A DNA stretch of 64,000 bases from CAIXSC01 sp046349855 (GTDB lineage Bacteria > Planctomycetota > Planctomycetia > Pirellulales > Pirellulaceae), in the NCBI GenBank assembly GCA_046349855.1, contig JAXMBM010000017.1, positions 1 to 64,000 on the forward strand. Direction: 5' to 3'. The notes under the pieces were generated by a model, which was not told where the DNA came from, did not search any database, and was given only the letters and a program-made list of their open reading frames with translations. The stretch's first letter is position 1; every line of letters starts with the position of its first letter. This document shows, piece after piece, positions 1 through 8,520 of this stretch. A program made the position numbers and the translations under genes.

Positions 1-872
1 CCGGGTTTCTCGCCATGTGTCCGGGTCTGCCGGTGGCCGACGTCTCCAACTGGCGCTCCTCATTCCTCCCGGGCATCTACCAGGGAACGCACCTCGATAC
101 GCGTCGTCAGAAAGTCGAGGAGCTGGTGGAGAACATCGTGAGCCAAGGGCTGGTACCCGAAGATCAGCGACGGCAACTCGATCTGCTCCAGCGATTCAAC
201 CGCCGCCACCAGTCGACGCGGAACGACGAGCCGGAACTTGAGGCCCGCATTCAGGCCTTCGAGCTGGCGTTCCGCATGCAGACCGAAGCGGCGGATGCGT
301 TCGACATTTCCCGGGAGCCTGCCCATGTACTCGAAGCTTATGGACCATCCCTCCCCGGCCGGCAGCTGCTGCTCGCCCGCCGACTCATCGAACGCGGTGT
401 CCGAGTGGTACAGTGCTACCATGGCGATGTGCAGCCTTGGGACAGCCACAACGATCTGGAGAAAAACCACCGGCAACTGGCCTCGGAAATCGACGGCGCC
501 ATCGCCGCGCTGCTGACCGATCTCAAACAGCGCGGCCTGTTCAACGAGACGATCGTGCTATGTGGCGGCGAGTTTGGCCGGACCCCGGCCGTGGAACTGG
601 TCAATGGCAAACCCGGCGGCGGCCGCGACCACAATCACTGGGGCTTCAGCGTGTGGCTCGCCGGCGGTGGCTTCAAGGGTGGAACGGTGTACGGAGCAAC
701 CGACGAATTCGGCTATCGGGCGGTCGAGAACCCGGTCCACGTGCACGACCTGCATGCCACGCTGCTCCATGCCCTGGGCTTTGACCATACCAAACTGACC
801 TACCGGCACGCGGGCCGCGACTTTCGTCTTACCGACGTGGCGGGACGCGTGGTGCGGGAGATTCTCACCTGA
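1..872 (+). CDS. DUF1501 domain protein, C-terminal part (5' end outside window)
   Basis: The frame is open from the first bases of the window (G-F-L-A-M-C-P-G-L-P), so the apparent ATG at 15 is internal and the gene starts upstream. The visible 285+ residues match the C-terminal part of the planctomycete DUF1501 family, which is related to sulfatase/alkaline phosphatase folds and usually has a Tat signal: 'DVSNWRSSFLPGIYQG', 'YHGDVQPWDSHNDLEKNH', 'GGEFGRTP' and 'GGRDHNHWGFSVWLAGGG' are hallmark stretches. The end 'HDLHATLLHALGFDHTKLTY' is the usual family terminus. The function of the family is unproven; these proteins are normally paired with DUF1549/DUF1553 cytochrome-type proteins, which would lie upstream of this window. 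Family assignment is firm. Confidence 0.9.
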   Translation, partial: GFLAMCPGLPVADVSNWRSSFLPGIYQGTHLDTRRQKVEELVENIVSQGLVPEDQRRQLDLLQRFNRRHQSTRNDEPELEARIQAFELAFRMQTEAADAFDISREPAHVLEAYGPSLPGRQLLLARRLIERGVRVVQCYHGDVQPWDSHNDLEKNHRQLASEIDGAIAALLTDLKQRGLFNETIVLCGGEFGRTPAVELVNGKPGGGRDHNHWGFSVWLAGGGFKGGTVYGATDEFGYRAVENPVHVHDLHATLLHALGFDHTKLTYRHAGRDFRLTDVAGRVVREILT

Positions 873-888
873 CCCCGGATGGCATCGG

Positions 889-981
889 TCAGAACGCCGC
901 CAGCGCTTCGTCGACCGAGGGATAGAGGAAGAACATCGTGCCTTCCAGCTTGGTGATCTGAAACAGTTCTCGGAGATGCGG
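889..981 (-). pseudogene. STAS-domain (anti-anti-sigma type) C-terminal remnant
   Basis: About 30 codons before a TGA at 889-891 read 'HLRELFQITKLEGTMFFLYP' followed by 'SVDEALAAF'. This is the usual C-terminal helix and strand of RsbV/SpoIIAA-like STAS proteins (typical 'VREVFEITGLD...EEALAAF'). Upstream in the same frame the reading runs into the helicase gene out of frame and no STAS core is present, so only the end of the gene survives. It starts almost exactly where the helicase stops (984). Most likely it is what is left of a STAS gene after a deletion, or the junction of a deletion that also set the helicase end. Seen: sequence similarity by eye. Inferred: decay. Confidence 0.5.
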
Positions 982-983
982 TA

Positions 984-3047
984 TCACTGCCACAGGATGC
1001 GCAGCTTTTGCCGCACTTCCTGCCGCTTTTCTTCGGGCGCCACCGCCGACTCCGCCTCCGGCATTTCCACCGCGGTGCGTTGGGCGAACAGCCGTACCAC
1101 ATCCGTCGGCAGGAAGCGCGTCAGCTGCGCCAGACTGTGGCGGTCGCGCCGCAGGCCTCGCTGGGCCTGGTAGTACTTCAGTGGATGACACACATACAGC
1201 CACGTGCGCGCCCGCGTGAGCGCGACGTAGAACAGCCGCCGCTCTTCTTCCACCTCTTCGCTGGAACGCGTGGCCAGGTCGGCGGGGATGTTGCCGTCGG
1301 CGGCGTGGATGACGTACACCGCGTCCCACTCCAGGCCTTTGGCCGAATGGATGGTGCTGAGGATGAGAAAATCGTCGTCCAGCGTGGGATCACCGGCCAG
1401 ATCCTGCGTGCTGCTGGGGGGATCGAGCGTGATCTCGGCCAACAGGGCCCCGCGATCGGCAAACCGGGTGGCTACCTGCTCCAACTGCTCCAGATCGCGA
1501 GCGCGGGCCGGCGCATTGTCGTACCGTTGCTCCAGCAGCGGCTGGTAAAAGCGCCGTGCCGCCTCGACCTGCATGCTGACTTCGCCAGCGTCGGGTCCGG
1601 TAAGACGGCACAGGAGCCGCACGAGGTCCCGCCACGCCTCGCGGCATTCTTCCGGCACGCGAATTCCCTCCCACGCCGCAAACCGTCCCCCCGCTTCGCG
1701 CAACGCATCCATGAACTGCCGAGCCCGCTTGGGGCCCACGCCCGGGAGCAACAGCAGCACGCGCGAACCGGCCACCAGGTCACGTGGGTTCTCCGCCAGC
1801 CGCAACAGCGCCAGCAGATCCTTCACATGAGCCGCCTCGACAAACTTCAGGCCGCCGTACTTTACGAACGGAATCTTGCTCCGCGATAGCTCGGCTTCCA
1901 GCAGGATGCTGTGATGCGACGCGCGAAACAGTACGGCCTGGCGGCGGAGGGAAATCCCTTCCTCGCGGTGCGTCAGAATCTGCCGCACGAGAAACTCGGC
2001 CTGCTCCGTTTCGTCCAGGCACTGCACCAGCTGCGGTCCGGCCCCCGCGCTCCGCGTCGACCAGAGTTCCTTGGCGAAACGCTCCTTGCTGTGTGCGATC
2101 ACCGCATTGGTCGCCGCCAGGATCGGTTGCGTCGAGCGGTAGTTCTGTTCCAGCTTGACGACGGTGGTCCCGGGATACTCCTGGGGAAAATCCAGAATGT
2201 TGCGTACGGCGGCCGCCCGGAAGGAATAGATAGACTGAGCGTCGTCCCCCACGACCGTCAACCCGGTGCCGACCGGCTTGAGCAACCGCAGGATCTCGGC
2301 CTGCAATCGGTTGGTGTCCTGGTACTCGTCGACCAGCACGCACTCGAAGCGACTGCGGATCCGTTCACCGGCCTGCTCGTCCGCCAGCAGTCCGTGAAAG
2401 AACAACAGCAGATCGTCGTAATCCAGGATGCCGGCGGCGTCCTTGCGATCGACGTACGCCTGAAACAGCGTCTTGAGTTCGGCCCCATAGTCGGCACACC
2501 AGGGGAAGTGGCGCTGCAGAATCGTCTCCAGCGGCAATTGCGAATTGACCGTGTGGCTGTACGCTGCCAGGCACGTCCCTTTGCGCGGGAACCGCTGATC
2601 GGTCCGCGCCAGCCCCAACTCCGTGCGGAGGACATCCAGAAAATCCTCCGAGTCACCGCGGTCGTGGATCGTGAAATTCGGTTCCAACCCGATCAATTGC
2701 CCATAGGCCCGCAGCAGCCGAGTTGCGGTGGCGTGAAAGGTCCCTCCCCAGACTCGCTGGATCAGGGCATTCCCGGCGGGCCCCAACGTCCCCTCGCGGG
2801 AGTCACCACCGTCCAGTTGAGTGATCAATTGGCCAACGCGGCGGAGCATTTCCCCGGCCGCTCGACGGGTGAATGTCATCAATAGAATGCGACTGGGATC
2901 GACGCCGTCGGCGATCAATCGCGCCACGCGGTGCACCAGGGTCTTCGTCTTGCCCGTCCCCGCACCCGCGATGACCAGCAGCGGCCCGGTCCCGTGCAGG
3001 ACGGCCTCCTGTTGGCGATCGTTCAATCCTTCCAGAATCCCCGACAT
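984..3047 (-). CDS. UvrD/Rep-family superfamily 1A DNA helicase
   Basis: 687-residue 3'-5' DNA helicase of the UvrD/PcrA/Rep group, acting in repair or replication restart in the cytoplasm. Visible motifs: Q-motif region 'LNDRQQEAV' (8-16), Walker A 'IAGAGTGKTKT' (26-36), motif Ia 'LMTFTRRAAGEML', Walker B 'VDEYQDTN' (239-246), motif III 'GDDAQSIYSFR' (267-277), motif IV 'QNYRST' (301-306), motif V 'STIHSAKGLEWD' and motif VI 'RRLFYVALTRAR' near 610. All catalytic motifs are intact. It is slightly shorter than typical PcrA/UvrD and ends abruptly at a STAS remnant, so the original C-terminus may have been trimmed. It lies downstream of two glycosyltransferases on the same strand with a gap of about 140 bp. 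uvrD, pcrA and rep cannot be separated by eye. Confidence 0.9.
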   Translation of the reverse strand: MSGILEGLNDRQQEAVLHGTGPLLVIAGAGTGKTKTLVHRVARLIADGVDPSRILLMTFTRRAAGEMLRRVGQLITQLDGGDSREGTLGPAGNALIQRVWGGTFHATATRLLRAYGQLIGLEPNFTIHDRGDSEDFLDVLRTELGLARTDQRFPRKGTCLAAYSHTVNSQLPLETILQRHFPWCADYGAELKTLFQAYVDRKDAAGILDYDDLLLFFHGLLADEQAGERIRSRFECVLVDEYQDTNRLQAEILRLLKPVGTGLTVVGDDAQSIYSFRAAAVRNILDFPQEYPGTTVVKLEQNYRSTQPILAATNAVIAHSKERFAKELWSTRSAGAGPQLVQCLDETEQAEFLVRQILTHREEGISLRRQAVLFRASHHSILLEAELSRSKIPFVKYGGLKFVEAAHVKDLLALLRLAENPRDLVAGSRVLLLLPGVGPKRARQFMDALREAGGRFAAWEGIRVPEECREAWRDLVRLLCRLTGPDAGEVSMQVEAARRFYQPLLEQRYDNAPARARDLEQLEQVATRFADRGALLAEITLDPPSSTQDLAGDPTLDDDFLILSTIHSAKGLEWDAVYVIHAADGNIPADLATRSSEEVEEERRLFYVALTRARTWLYVCHPLKYYQAQRGLRRDRHSLAQLTRFLPTDVVRLFAQRTAVEMPEAESAVAPEEKRQEVRQKLRILWQ

Positions 3048-3185
3048 CCCGGCACTCCATGCAGGCGCCTCAGGGCGTTGTCCCTATTCCGCCAGTTTTA
3101 GGACAGCAGGCGGTCGGCCACAACCGGCCGGGGGAGATTGTCCGAGCCACACGGTGTCTCACGCCGCACCGGCCGCGCAAGATCA

Positions 3186-4298
3186 TCACCGGCCGGCCAG
3201 TTCGCGGTACAGCGACACGTGCCGCTCCACCATGCGGGCCACCGAAAACTGTTCCAGCATCCGCGTGCGCGCCGCCTGGCCCACGCGCCGAGCCAGTTCG
3301 GGATCGTCGAACAGTGCTCGGGTGCGGCGGGCAAAATCGGCTCGATCTCCCACGCTCACCAGAAACCCGGTTTCCTCCGACACGACGAGGTCGCGATTGC
3401 CCGGTATGTCCGACACCACGACCGGAAGACCGGCGAGCATCGCTTCCATCAGGGCGTTCGATTGTCCTTCGTAACCGCTGGCCAGCCAGAATACGTCAAA
3501 GAAACGGAGCAACCGAGCCACATCGGAGCGCTGGCCGAGAAAATGCACGCGACTCCCCATCTTCACCTGCCGTGCATACCGCTCCAGCCGCCACCGCTGC
3601 GGTCCGTCACCGACAATGACCAGTTGGGCCTGGGGATGGGGCCACTGCAGCAGTTCCGCCGCCCAGATGAGATCCTGGTAGCGTTTCTGCGGCCACAGCC
3701 GCCCCACAGCGCCGATCAGCTGCGTGTCGGGCGGCAGCCCGAGTTCCTGCAGAAACTCGGCCCGATTGCCGGCCGCAACCGGCTCTTCCCCACGCGGTGC
3801 AATTCCGTTGGGGATGATCGTGAACTTGTCCGCGGGAAGCCCTTGCGATACGTAGAAATCACGTACGCCACTGCTGTTGGTGACGATGCGCTGCGTGGAC
3901 CGAGCCAGATAGCGATCGATCGCCAGTTCATGCCATCGCTTCCAGGGATCGACGCAGCGTTCCCCGGCGATCACCGTGGGAATTCCCACTTGCCGGGCCG
4001 CCTGCCGACCGTAGCTGTTGGCGGCGAACAACCACGTGTGCACGATGTCGGGACGCAGTTCGCGAAGATAGCGCCGCAGGCGGAGGAAGGCAGCCGGATC
4101 GATCTTCCAGCGTTTATCGATCCGCGTCACGGGAATCCCCGCGGCGCGCAGCGGCTCTTCCAGCGGACCGCCGCGAGTGAGCGTGCACACGTGAACGTCA
4201 AACAAGTCGCGCGGCAAACCGGTCGCCAGCAGCACCAGCTGTTTTTCGGCGCCGTTTTGATCGAGCGTCGGAATAATCAGGGATAAGCGAATCGACAT
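3186..4298 (-). CDS. GT4-family glycosyltransferase
   Basis: 370-residue GT-B fold glycosyltransferase of family 4, transferring a sugar from an activated donor, probably for cell-surface polysaccharide or glycolipid. The N-terminal acceptor half begins 'LSLIIPTLDQNGAEKQL', with the usual G-G/A-x-E motif. The interdomain 'TIIPNGI' is typical of GT4. The donor half carries 'LIGAVGRLWPQKRYQDLI' and the E-x7-E signature 'EGQSNALMEAMLAGLPVV'. Length is normal. The second glycosyltransferase starts about 90 bp further upstream on the same strand, suggesting co-transcription from hpt. Sugar and acceptor cannot be predicted. Confidence 0.9.
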   Translation of the reverse strand: MSIRLSLIIPTLDQNGAEKQLVLLATGLPRDLFDVHVCTLTRGGPLEEPLRAAGIPVTRIDKRWKIDPAAFLRLRRYLRELRPDIVHTWLFAANSYGRQAARQVGIPTVIAGERCVDPWKRWHELAIDRYLARSTQRIVTNSSGVRDFYVSQGLPADKFTIIPNGIAPRGEEPVAAGNRAEFLQELGLPPDTQLIGAVGRLWPQKRYQDLIWAAELLQWPHPQAQLVIVGDGPQRWRLERYARQVKMGSRVHFLGQRSDVARLLRFFDVFWLASGYEGQSNALMEAMLAGLPVVVSDIPGNRDLVVSEETGFLVSVGDRADFARRTRALFDDPELARRVGQAARTRMLEQFSVARMVERHVSLYRELAGR

Positions 4299-4391
4299 AG
4301 AGGAATCCGCAGCTCGGTCTCGGCACGCAGCGTCGAGGCGGCCTGGGCCGTCCGAGTTGCCGGCTGCCGCGACGATAAGCCGTTCCGCCCC

Positions 4392-5579
4392 CTACTGCAA
4401 CCCGGCTCGTCGTTGCTCGATCAATTCGCCGAACAGATCGAGGTGATTGGCTGCCATGCGGCTCAATGAGAACTCGGCCTGCACCCGCGCATGCGCCGCG
4501 GCCACTCGTGCCGCCGTGCGCGTGGGCTGGCTGAACACCTCGTGAATCGCTTCGGCCAGTCGAGCGGGCTGGCGCGGCGGCACAAGCAGGCCGTGCTGTC
4601 CCGCTTCCACCAGCAGCCGATTTCCAGGAATATCGCTGGCCACCACCGGAACACCGCAGGCCATCGCTTCCAGCAGCGACACGGACATGCCTTCCTGATA
4701 CGAGGGGAGAACAAATACATCGGCCGCCTGCAGGACGTCCTGCACGTCGTCGAAGGCCCCGGGCAAGGCAACCATGCCGCGGAGTCCCGCCTCCAGCACC
4801 TCCTCAAACAACTCTTCCCGGTCGGGACCGTCCCCGACCAGCCACAACCGCGCCGCCGGCCAGCGAGCCAGCACGGCCGGCCAGGCCTGAATCAGATCCC
4901 GCAAACCCTTGGCCTCATGCAGCCGCCCCGTGTAAACCGCCACGGGCGTGTGTTCCTGAGTGGCCAGGTCGACATGGCTCTCCAGCAACGTCCGGCGCGC
5001 CGCCCGCCGCAGGGCGGCCGTGCGCGGCGTCCCGACCGAGACGCCATTGGCAATCTGCAGCGTGTGGGACGCGGGGTAGCCAGCCTGCAGCAGTTCGTCC
5101 CGAATCGCCGGACTGGGCGCGATCACCGCGGAAGCCTGCTGGCAGCGGCGGCGAATCCGCAGGCCAAACCGCGCCGTCTCCTGCCAGCGACAATCCCCCG
5201 TCTCCCCCGCCCCTTCCGCTCGCAACACCACAGGGACCGGTGTCCCGGCGAGCGCGTCGAGCGCCGCGTAGGCATCGTGCTTGAGCATCGAGACATAGAC
5301 CAGATCGAGTTCCTGGCGGTGGCGTCGCAGCCAACGATGGAGCGCCATCATGTAGCGCAGCGTGCCCCAACCGCGCTGCGGAGGATTCGGCAGCCGCACC
5401 ACGGGAATCTCCCGGTGCACCACATCGGTCGGCCAGGACGCTTCCCACTGAGCCGTGACAATCGTCACCGCGACCCCCTGCCGCCGCAGTTCGGCCCCCA
5501 GATTGGCCATCACCATCTCGGCTCCGCCCACCAGCGGCCAGAAGCGACGAGTTACCAGCGCGAGCCGTCGCGGAGTCAT
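4392..5579 (-). CDS. GT4-family glycosyltransferase
   Basis: 395-residue glycosyltransferase family 4 protein, clearly different from its downstream neighbour. The N-terminal glycine-rich loop is 'RRFWPLVGGAEMVMANLG' (11-28). The junction 'LQIANGVS' and the donor half 'AVYTGRLHEAKGLRDLI' and 'WLVGDGPDREEL' are standard GT4 features. The E-x7-E donor motif is 'EGMSVSLLEAMACGVPVV'. Its start codon overlaps the end of hpt by 4 bp (ATGA type), so translation is probably coupled. Likely role is assembly of a surface glycan; substrate unknown. Confidence 0.9.
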   Translation of the reverse strand: MTPRRLALVTRRFWPLVGGAEMVMANLGAELRRQGVAVTIVTAQWEASWPTDVVHREIPVVRLPNPPQRGWGTLRYMMALHRWLRRHRQELDLVYVSMLKHDAYAALDALAGTPVPVVLRAEGAGETGDCRWQETARFGLRIRRRCQQASAVIAPSPAIRDELLQAGYPASHTLQIANGVSVGTPRTAALRRAARRTLLESHVDLATQEHTPVAVYTGRLHEAKGLRDLIQAWPAVLARWPAARLWLVGDGPDREELFEEVLEAGLRGMVALPGAFDDVQDVLQAADVFVLPSYQEGMSVSLLEAMACGVPVVASDIPGNRLLVEAGQHGLLVPPRQPARLAEAIHEVFSQPTRTAARVAAAHARVQAEFSLSRMAANHLDLFGELIEQRRAGLQ

Positions 5580-6106
5580 ACGGCGGAACGGGCGATTTCT
5601 CCCGGCTCCAGCGCCGCAACGTAGGGCAAGTGCCGATACTCGTCGTGGTAATCCAGCCCGTACCCCACGACGAACCGATCGGGGATGACGAACCCCACGT
5701 AATCGGGGCGATAACTCACTTCCTGCCGCCCCTCCTTGAACAGCAAGACGGCGGTCCGCGCCGAACGCACACCCAGCGTGTCCAGATGCGCCAGCAATCC
5801 GACCAGCGTGTGCCCCGTGTCAAAGATGTCGTCCACCAGCAGCACGTCGCGATCCGTCACGTCGGGCATCAGGTCGGCCTGGATCACGAGCGCACCGCGG
5901 GCCGTCGATCCACGATAACTGCTGGCCTGCACCACTCCCACGCGCAACGGCAAGTCGATCCGCCGGATCAAATCGGCGAGCAACACGACACTGCCGGTCA
6001 TGATCCCCAGGATCGTGACGGAGCGGCCGGCATAATCCGCCTGAATCTGCGCCGCCATCCGCTCGACTCCGGCTCGCAGTTCGACTTCGCTGAGCAACGT
6101 CTTCAC
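5576..6106 (-). CDS. hpt: Hypoxanthine phosphoribosyltransferase
   Basis: Salvages hypoxanthine/guanine to IMP/GMP using PRPP. The PRPP loop 'VLLVDDIFDTGHTL' and the N-terminal 'GIMTGSVVLLADLIRRID' are diagnostic, and the C-terminal 'VGFVIPDRFVVGYGLDYHDEYRHLPYV' region matches the family in full. I place the start at GTG 6106 (M-K-T-L-L-S-E), giving 176 residues, the normal length. An upstream ATG at 6241 would add 45 residues of low-complexity sequence with no counterpart in the family. No strong Shine-Dalgarno is seen. First gene of a leftward run with two glycosyltransferases and the helicase. Confidence 0.92.
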   Translation of the reverse strand: MKTLLSEVELRAGVERMAAQIQADYAGRSVTILGIMTGSVVLLADLIRRIDLPLRVGVVQASSYRGSTARGALVIQADLMPDVTDRDVLLVDDIFDTGHTLVGLLAHLDTLGVRSARTAVLLFKEGRQEVSYRPDYVGFVIPDRFVVGYGLDYHDEYRHLPYVAALEPGEIARSAV

Positions 6107-6344
6107 GAATGGAACTCGACGACAGTACCGGACGTACCAACCTGTGGGGCCATCTGAGCGAGGAGATGTGGGACGTCGGTCCGGCCACCCAGCGGCGCGG
6201 CCGATCCCGCTCGGCGGCGGACCCCGAAGCAACTTCCTCACAGCCGCGACACATTCTAAAATGCGGGGCCGGATTCCGCCAGCACGCTCGACCGAGCGTG
6301 CCGCGGGCCCGCGATTTACTCCTTTCCCTCAAGGTCCTGGTGGC

Positions 6345-7178
6345 ATGGCAGGCAGTTGGACGGAAATTCAGCTCGGCGGGCACCCGTGCGACCTCTTCCA
6401 GCCCGGCCAGCCGAACCCACACGGTTTCGCGGTCCTCTATCTGCACGGCGTTCACCAGCAGCGTCTCCGCGATCACCTCCCCTTCACTTCCCGCCTGGAT
6501 CGGCATGGCCTTCCCTGCATCGCGCCTCAGACCGGCCGCAGCTGGTGGACCGATCGAATCTGCCGCGAATTCGATCCGCACGTCTCCGCCGAACGCCACC
6601 TGCTCGACCGCGTCCTCCCCTGGCTCGATTCCCACTGGCAGGTTCAGCCTCCCCGTCTCGCCCTGCTGGGGACAAGCATGGGTGGACAGGGAGCGCTCCG
6701 CCTGGCCTATAAATATCCGCAGCGTTTTCCCGTCGTCGCCGCCCTCTCGCCCGCGATCGATTATCAGATGCGGTTTCACGATCCGGACAGCGCCGTCGCC
6801 ACGATGTATCCCGACCCCGAAGCCGTGCGACAGGACACGGCCCTGCTCCACATCCACCCGCTCAACTGGCCGCGGCACCAGTTCTTTGCCTGCGATCCCA
6901 GCGACACGCGCTGGTGGGACAGCGCCGATCGCCTCCGCATGAAACTATGGTCGCTCGGCATCCCCTTCGACTGCGATCTGGAGACCACCGGCGGCGGACA
7001 CGGTTTTGAGTATTACAATCGGCTGGCGGGCAAGGCGATCGATTTCCTCGCCGACCGCCTCGAGCGCGACCGACGAGAACGTACCGCTCGGGAGGACGTA
7101 TCGCGGGACGGGAACACCGTCGTCACCGGGCAGAGTGAACCGGAAACGTCTGCCCCCTCCCGCAGGGAGATTTCGTAA
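6345..7178 (+). CDS. Alpha/beta-hydrolase fold esterase
   Basis: 277-residue esterase-like hydrolase, related by layout to the esterase D/S-formylglutathione hydrolase superfamily. The nucleophile elbow is 'LLGTSMGGQGALRLAYKYP' with Ser111, and 'GGGHGFEYYN' supplies the likely catalytic His219; an oxyanion-region 'LYLHG' is at 31-35. No signal peptide is apparent, so it is probably cytoplasmic. The start at ATG 6345 is preceded by AAGG about 10 bp upstream. An in-frame ATG at 6144 would add unrelated residues. Diverges from hpt with a 240-bp spacer. The C-terminal tail after about 240 is charged and non-conserved in appearance. Substrate unknown. Confidence 0.8.
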   Translation: MAGSWTEIQLGGHPCDLFQPGQPNPHGFAVLYLHGVHQQRLRDHLPFTSRLDRHGLPCIAPQTGRSWWTDRICREFDPHVSAERHLLDRVLPWLDSHWQVQPPRLALLGTSMGGQGALRLAYKYPQRFPVVAALSPAIDYQMRFHDPDSAVATMYPDPEAVRQDTALLHIHPLNWPRHQFFACDPSDTRWWDSADRLRMKLWSLGIPFDCDLETTGGGHGFEYYNRLAGKAIDFLADRLERDRRERTAREDVSRDGNTVVTGQSEPETSAPSRREIS

Positions 7179-7243
7179 ATGACCGGGAAGTCATGCACTG
7201 GCAAACCGCCTCAAGTTTCCCCCTGGTGGAAGGTCCTCTAGGC

Positions 7244-7987
7244 ATGGCAGACAAACCGCACATCCTGGTGGTTGAAGACGAACCGCATCTGGCCGTCGGT
7301 ATCCGTTACAACCTGGAAGCGGCCGGTTACCGCGTGACGACGGCGGGCGATGGCCCGAAAGCTCTGAAGGTCATCGAGTCGTCGTCGGAGGACGTCAAGC
7401 TGGTGATCCTCGATCTGATGCTTCCCGGGATGAGTGGCTATGCCGTCTGCGAGTCGATTCGCAGCGCGGGGAATCCTGTCCCGATCCTCATCCTCAGCGC
7501 CCGTACCCTGTCGGAGGATCGCACTCGAGGCTTTGACGTCGGGGCCAACCAGTACCTCACCAAGCCGTTCGAATTGGATGAATTGATGAGTCGGGTGCGC
7601 AACCTGCTGACCCACCACCAGCGACTGACCGCCGGCACGCCTCCCCCTGTCGTCCCCGCAGCGGAAGCCTATCACTTCGCTCAGGCGACCGTGAACTTCA
7701 CGACTTTCGAAGTCCACGTCAACGGCCAGCTAGTCCAGATGACGTCCCTGGAAATGAAACTGCTGCGATACTTCATCGAGAACGAAGGACGAGTCATTCC
7801 GCGCACCGAACTGCTGGAGAAAGTCTGGAACATGCCAGGTTTCATGAATACCCGCGCCCCCGATCAGTTCATTCGCCGGCTGCGAAAGTTGTTCGAACCC
7901 AATCCGGCCGAGCCGCGTCACTTTCTCACCATCCGCGATACGGGCTACCGCTTTGTCGCCTCGGGCGCCGCCACCGAGGAATCGTAA
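7244..7987 (+). CDS. OmpR/PhoB-family response regulator (orphan)
   Basis: 247 residues. Receiver domain 5-120 with acidic pocket Glu11/Asp12, phospho-acceptor Asp57 in 'VILDLMLPGMSG' and Lys107 in 'TKPFE'. The C-terminal winged helix (about 150-240) has 'VQMTSLEMKLLRYFIENEG' and 'TIRDTGYRFV', typical of OmpR/PhoB DNA-binding domains. I chose ATG 7244, which has GGAAGG about 10 bp upstream; a longer frame from 7193 adds residues unlike the family. No histidine kinase is next to it, so its partner is unknown. The gene ends 6 bp before a REP-like composite element. Confidence 0.9.
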   Translation: MADKPHILVVEDEPHLAVGIRYNLEAAGYRVTTAGDGPKALKVIESSSEDVKLVILDLMLPGMSGYAVCESIRSAGNPVPILILSARTLSEDRTRGFDVGANQYLTKPFELDELMSRVRNLLTHHQRLTAGTPPPVVPAAEAYHFAQATVNFTTFEVHVNGQLVQMTSLEMKLLRYFIENEGRVIPRTELLEKVWNMPGFMNTRAPDQFIRRLRKLFEPNPAEPRHFLTIRDTGYRFVASGAATEES

Positions 7988-7993
7988 CCGCCC

Positions 7994-8295
7994 GGCGAGC
8001 GGGGGACGTCAGTCCCCTGTTTCTCGTTTTTCCCCTGTTTCTCGCGATTCATCTGTCCTCCCGTGTCCTCCCGTGTCCTCCCGTGTCCTCCCGTGTCCTC
8101 CCGTGTCCTCCCGTGTCCTCCCGTGTCCTCCCGTGTCCTCCCGTGTCGTCCCGTGTCGTCCCGTGTCCTCCCCTGTCTCCCTGTTTCCCTGTATTTCCCG
8201 CACCCACCGTTTCCCTTTGTTTCTCAATCCCGCATCGCGCCGACCGGCACTTGTCGCACGGGAAAGCAACCGTGGGCCGACGCCCGCCGCTCGCC
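7994..8295. repeat. Composite REP-like element A (inverted arms, expanded interior)
   Basis: Left arm 7994-8025 starts GGCGAGCGG, forms the hairpin GGGGAC-GTCA-GTCCCC and ends TGTTTCTC. The right arm (8262-8295) is an inverted, partly degraded copy ending CCGCCGCTCGCC. The 'GTTTCTCAATCCC' at 8219-8231 also occurs in element B at 17645-17657, so A looks like B with an inserted minisatellite. Non-coding. Lies directly after the response regulator and upstream of the SPFH operon, so it may also form a 3' hairpin for the former. Confidence 0.75.
8061..8170. repeat. 10-bp minisatellite, 11 tandem copies
   Basis: Eleven head-to-tail copies of CCGTGTCCTC, two of them with CCGTGTCGTC. The flanks decay into CCCTGTCTCC and CCCTGTTTCTC-like variants, so the array seems to have grown from the TGTTTCTC arm of the enclosing REP-like element. 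There are no unique spacers, so it is not a CRISPR array. Open frames across it are repeat artefacts. Confidence 0.95.
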
Positions 8296-8322
8296 CTCAC
8301 CCCACCAGATCATCCCCCGAAA

Positions 8323-8342
8323 GGGTGCGACAAAGTGCACCC
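8323..8342. promoter_or_regulatory. Inverted repeat upstream of the SPFH-ATPase-RegBA operon
   Basis: Perfect 6-bp inverted repeat GGGTGC/GCACCC with an 8-bp spacer, about 180 bp before the first SPFH gene. It contains a GCGAC half-site-like string, loosely similar to reported RegA/PrrA targets (GCGNC...GNCGC), but the second half does not match well. Operator or leader hairpin role is speculative. From here to the start codon at 8521 I see no gene. Confidence 0.25.
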
Positions 8343-8520
8343 TTGCTCCGCGGAGTACTCCTCGAAATACTGGGGGCGTTCACGATCGACGCTGCAGAGA
8401 TGCGAGTGAGGAATGCGTTGGTTGTGGAAGTGAATACCGTTCGAGCGGGCTCGGTGTCATCGCGACGCGAGGTTCGAATGGTAAACCTCCACGCGCCATC
8501 GAATCCTCATTCCTCGCTCC

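Noticed and set aside
8061..8170. Possible CRISPR array
   Set aside because: Units are 10 bp, contiguous and without spacers; no cas genes are near. It is a minisatellite. The same applies to 63435-63503.
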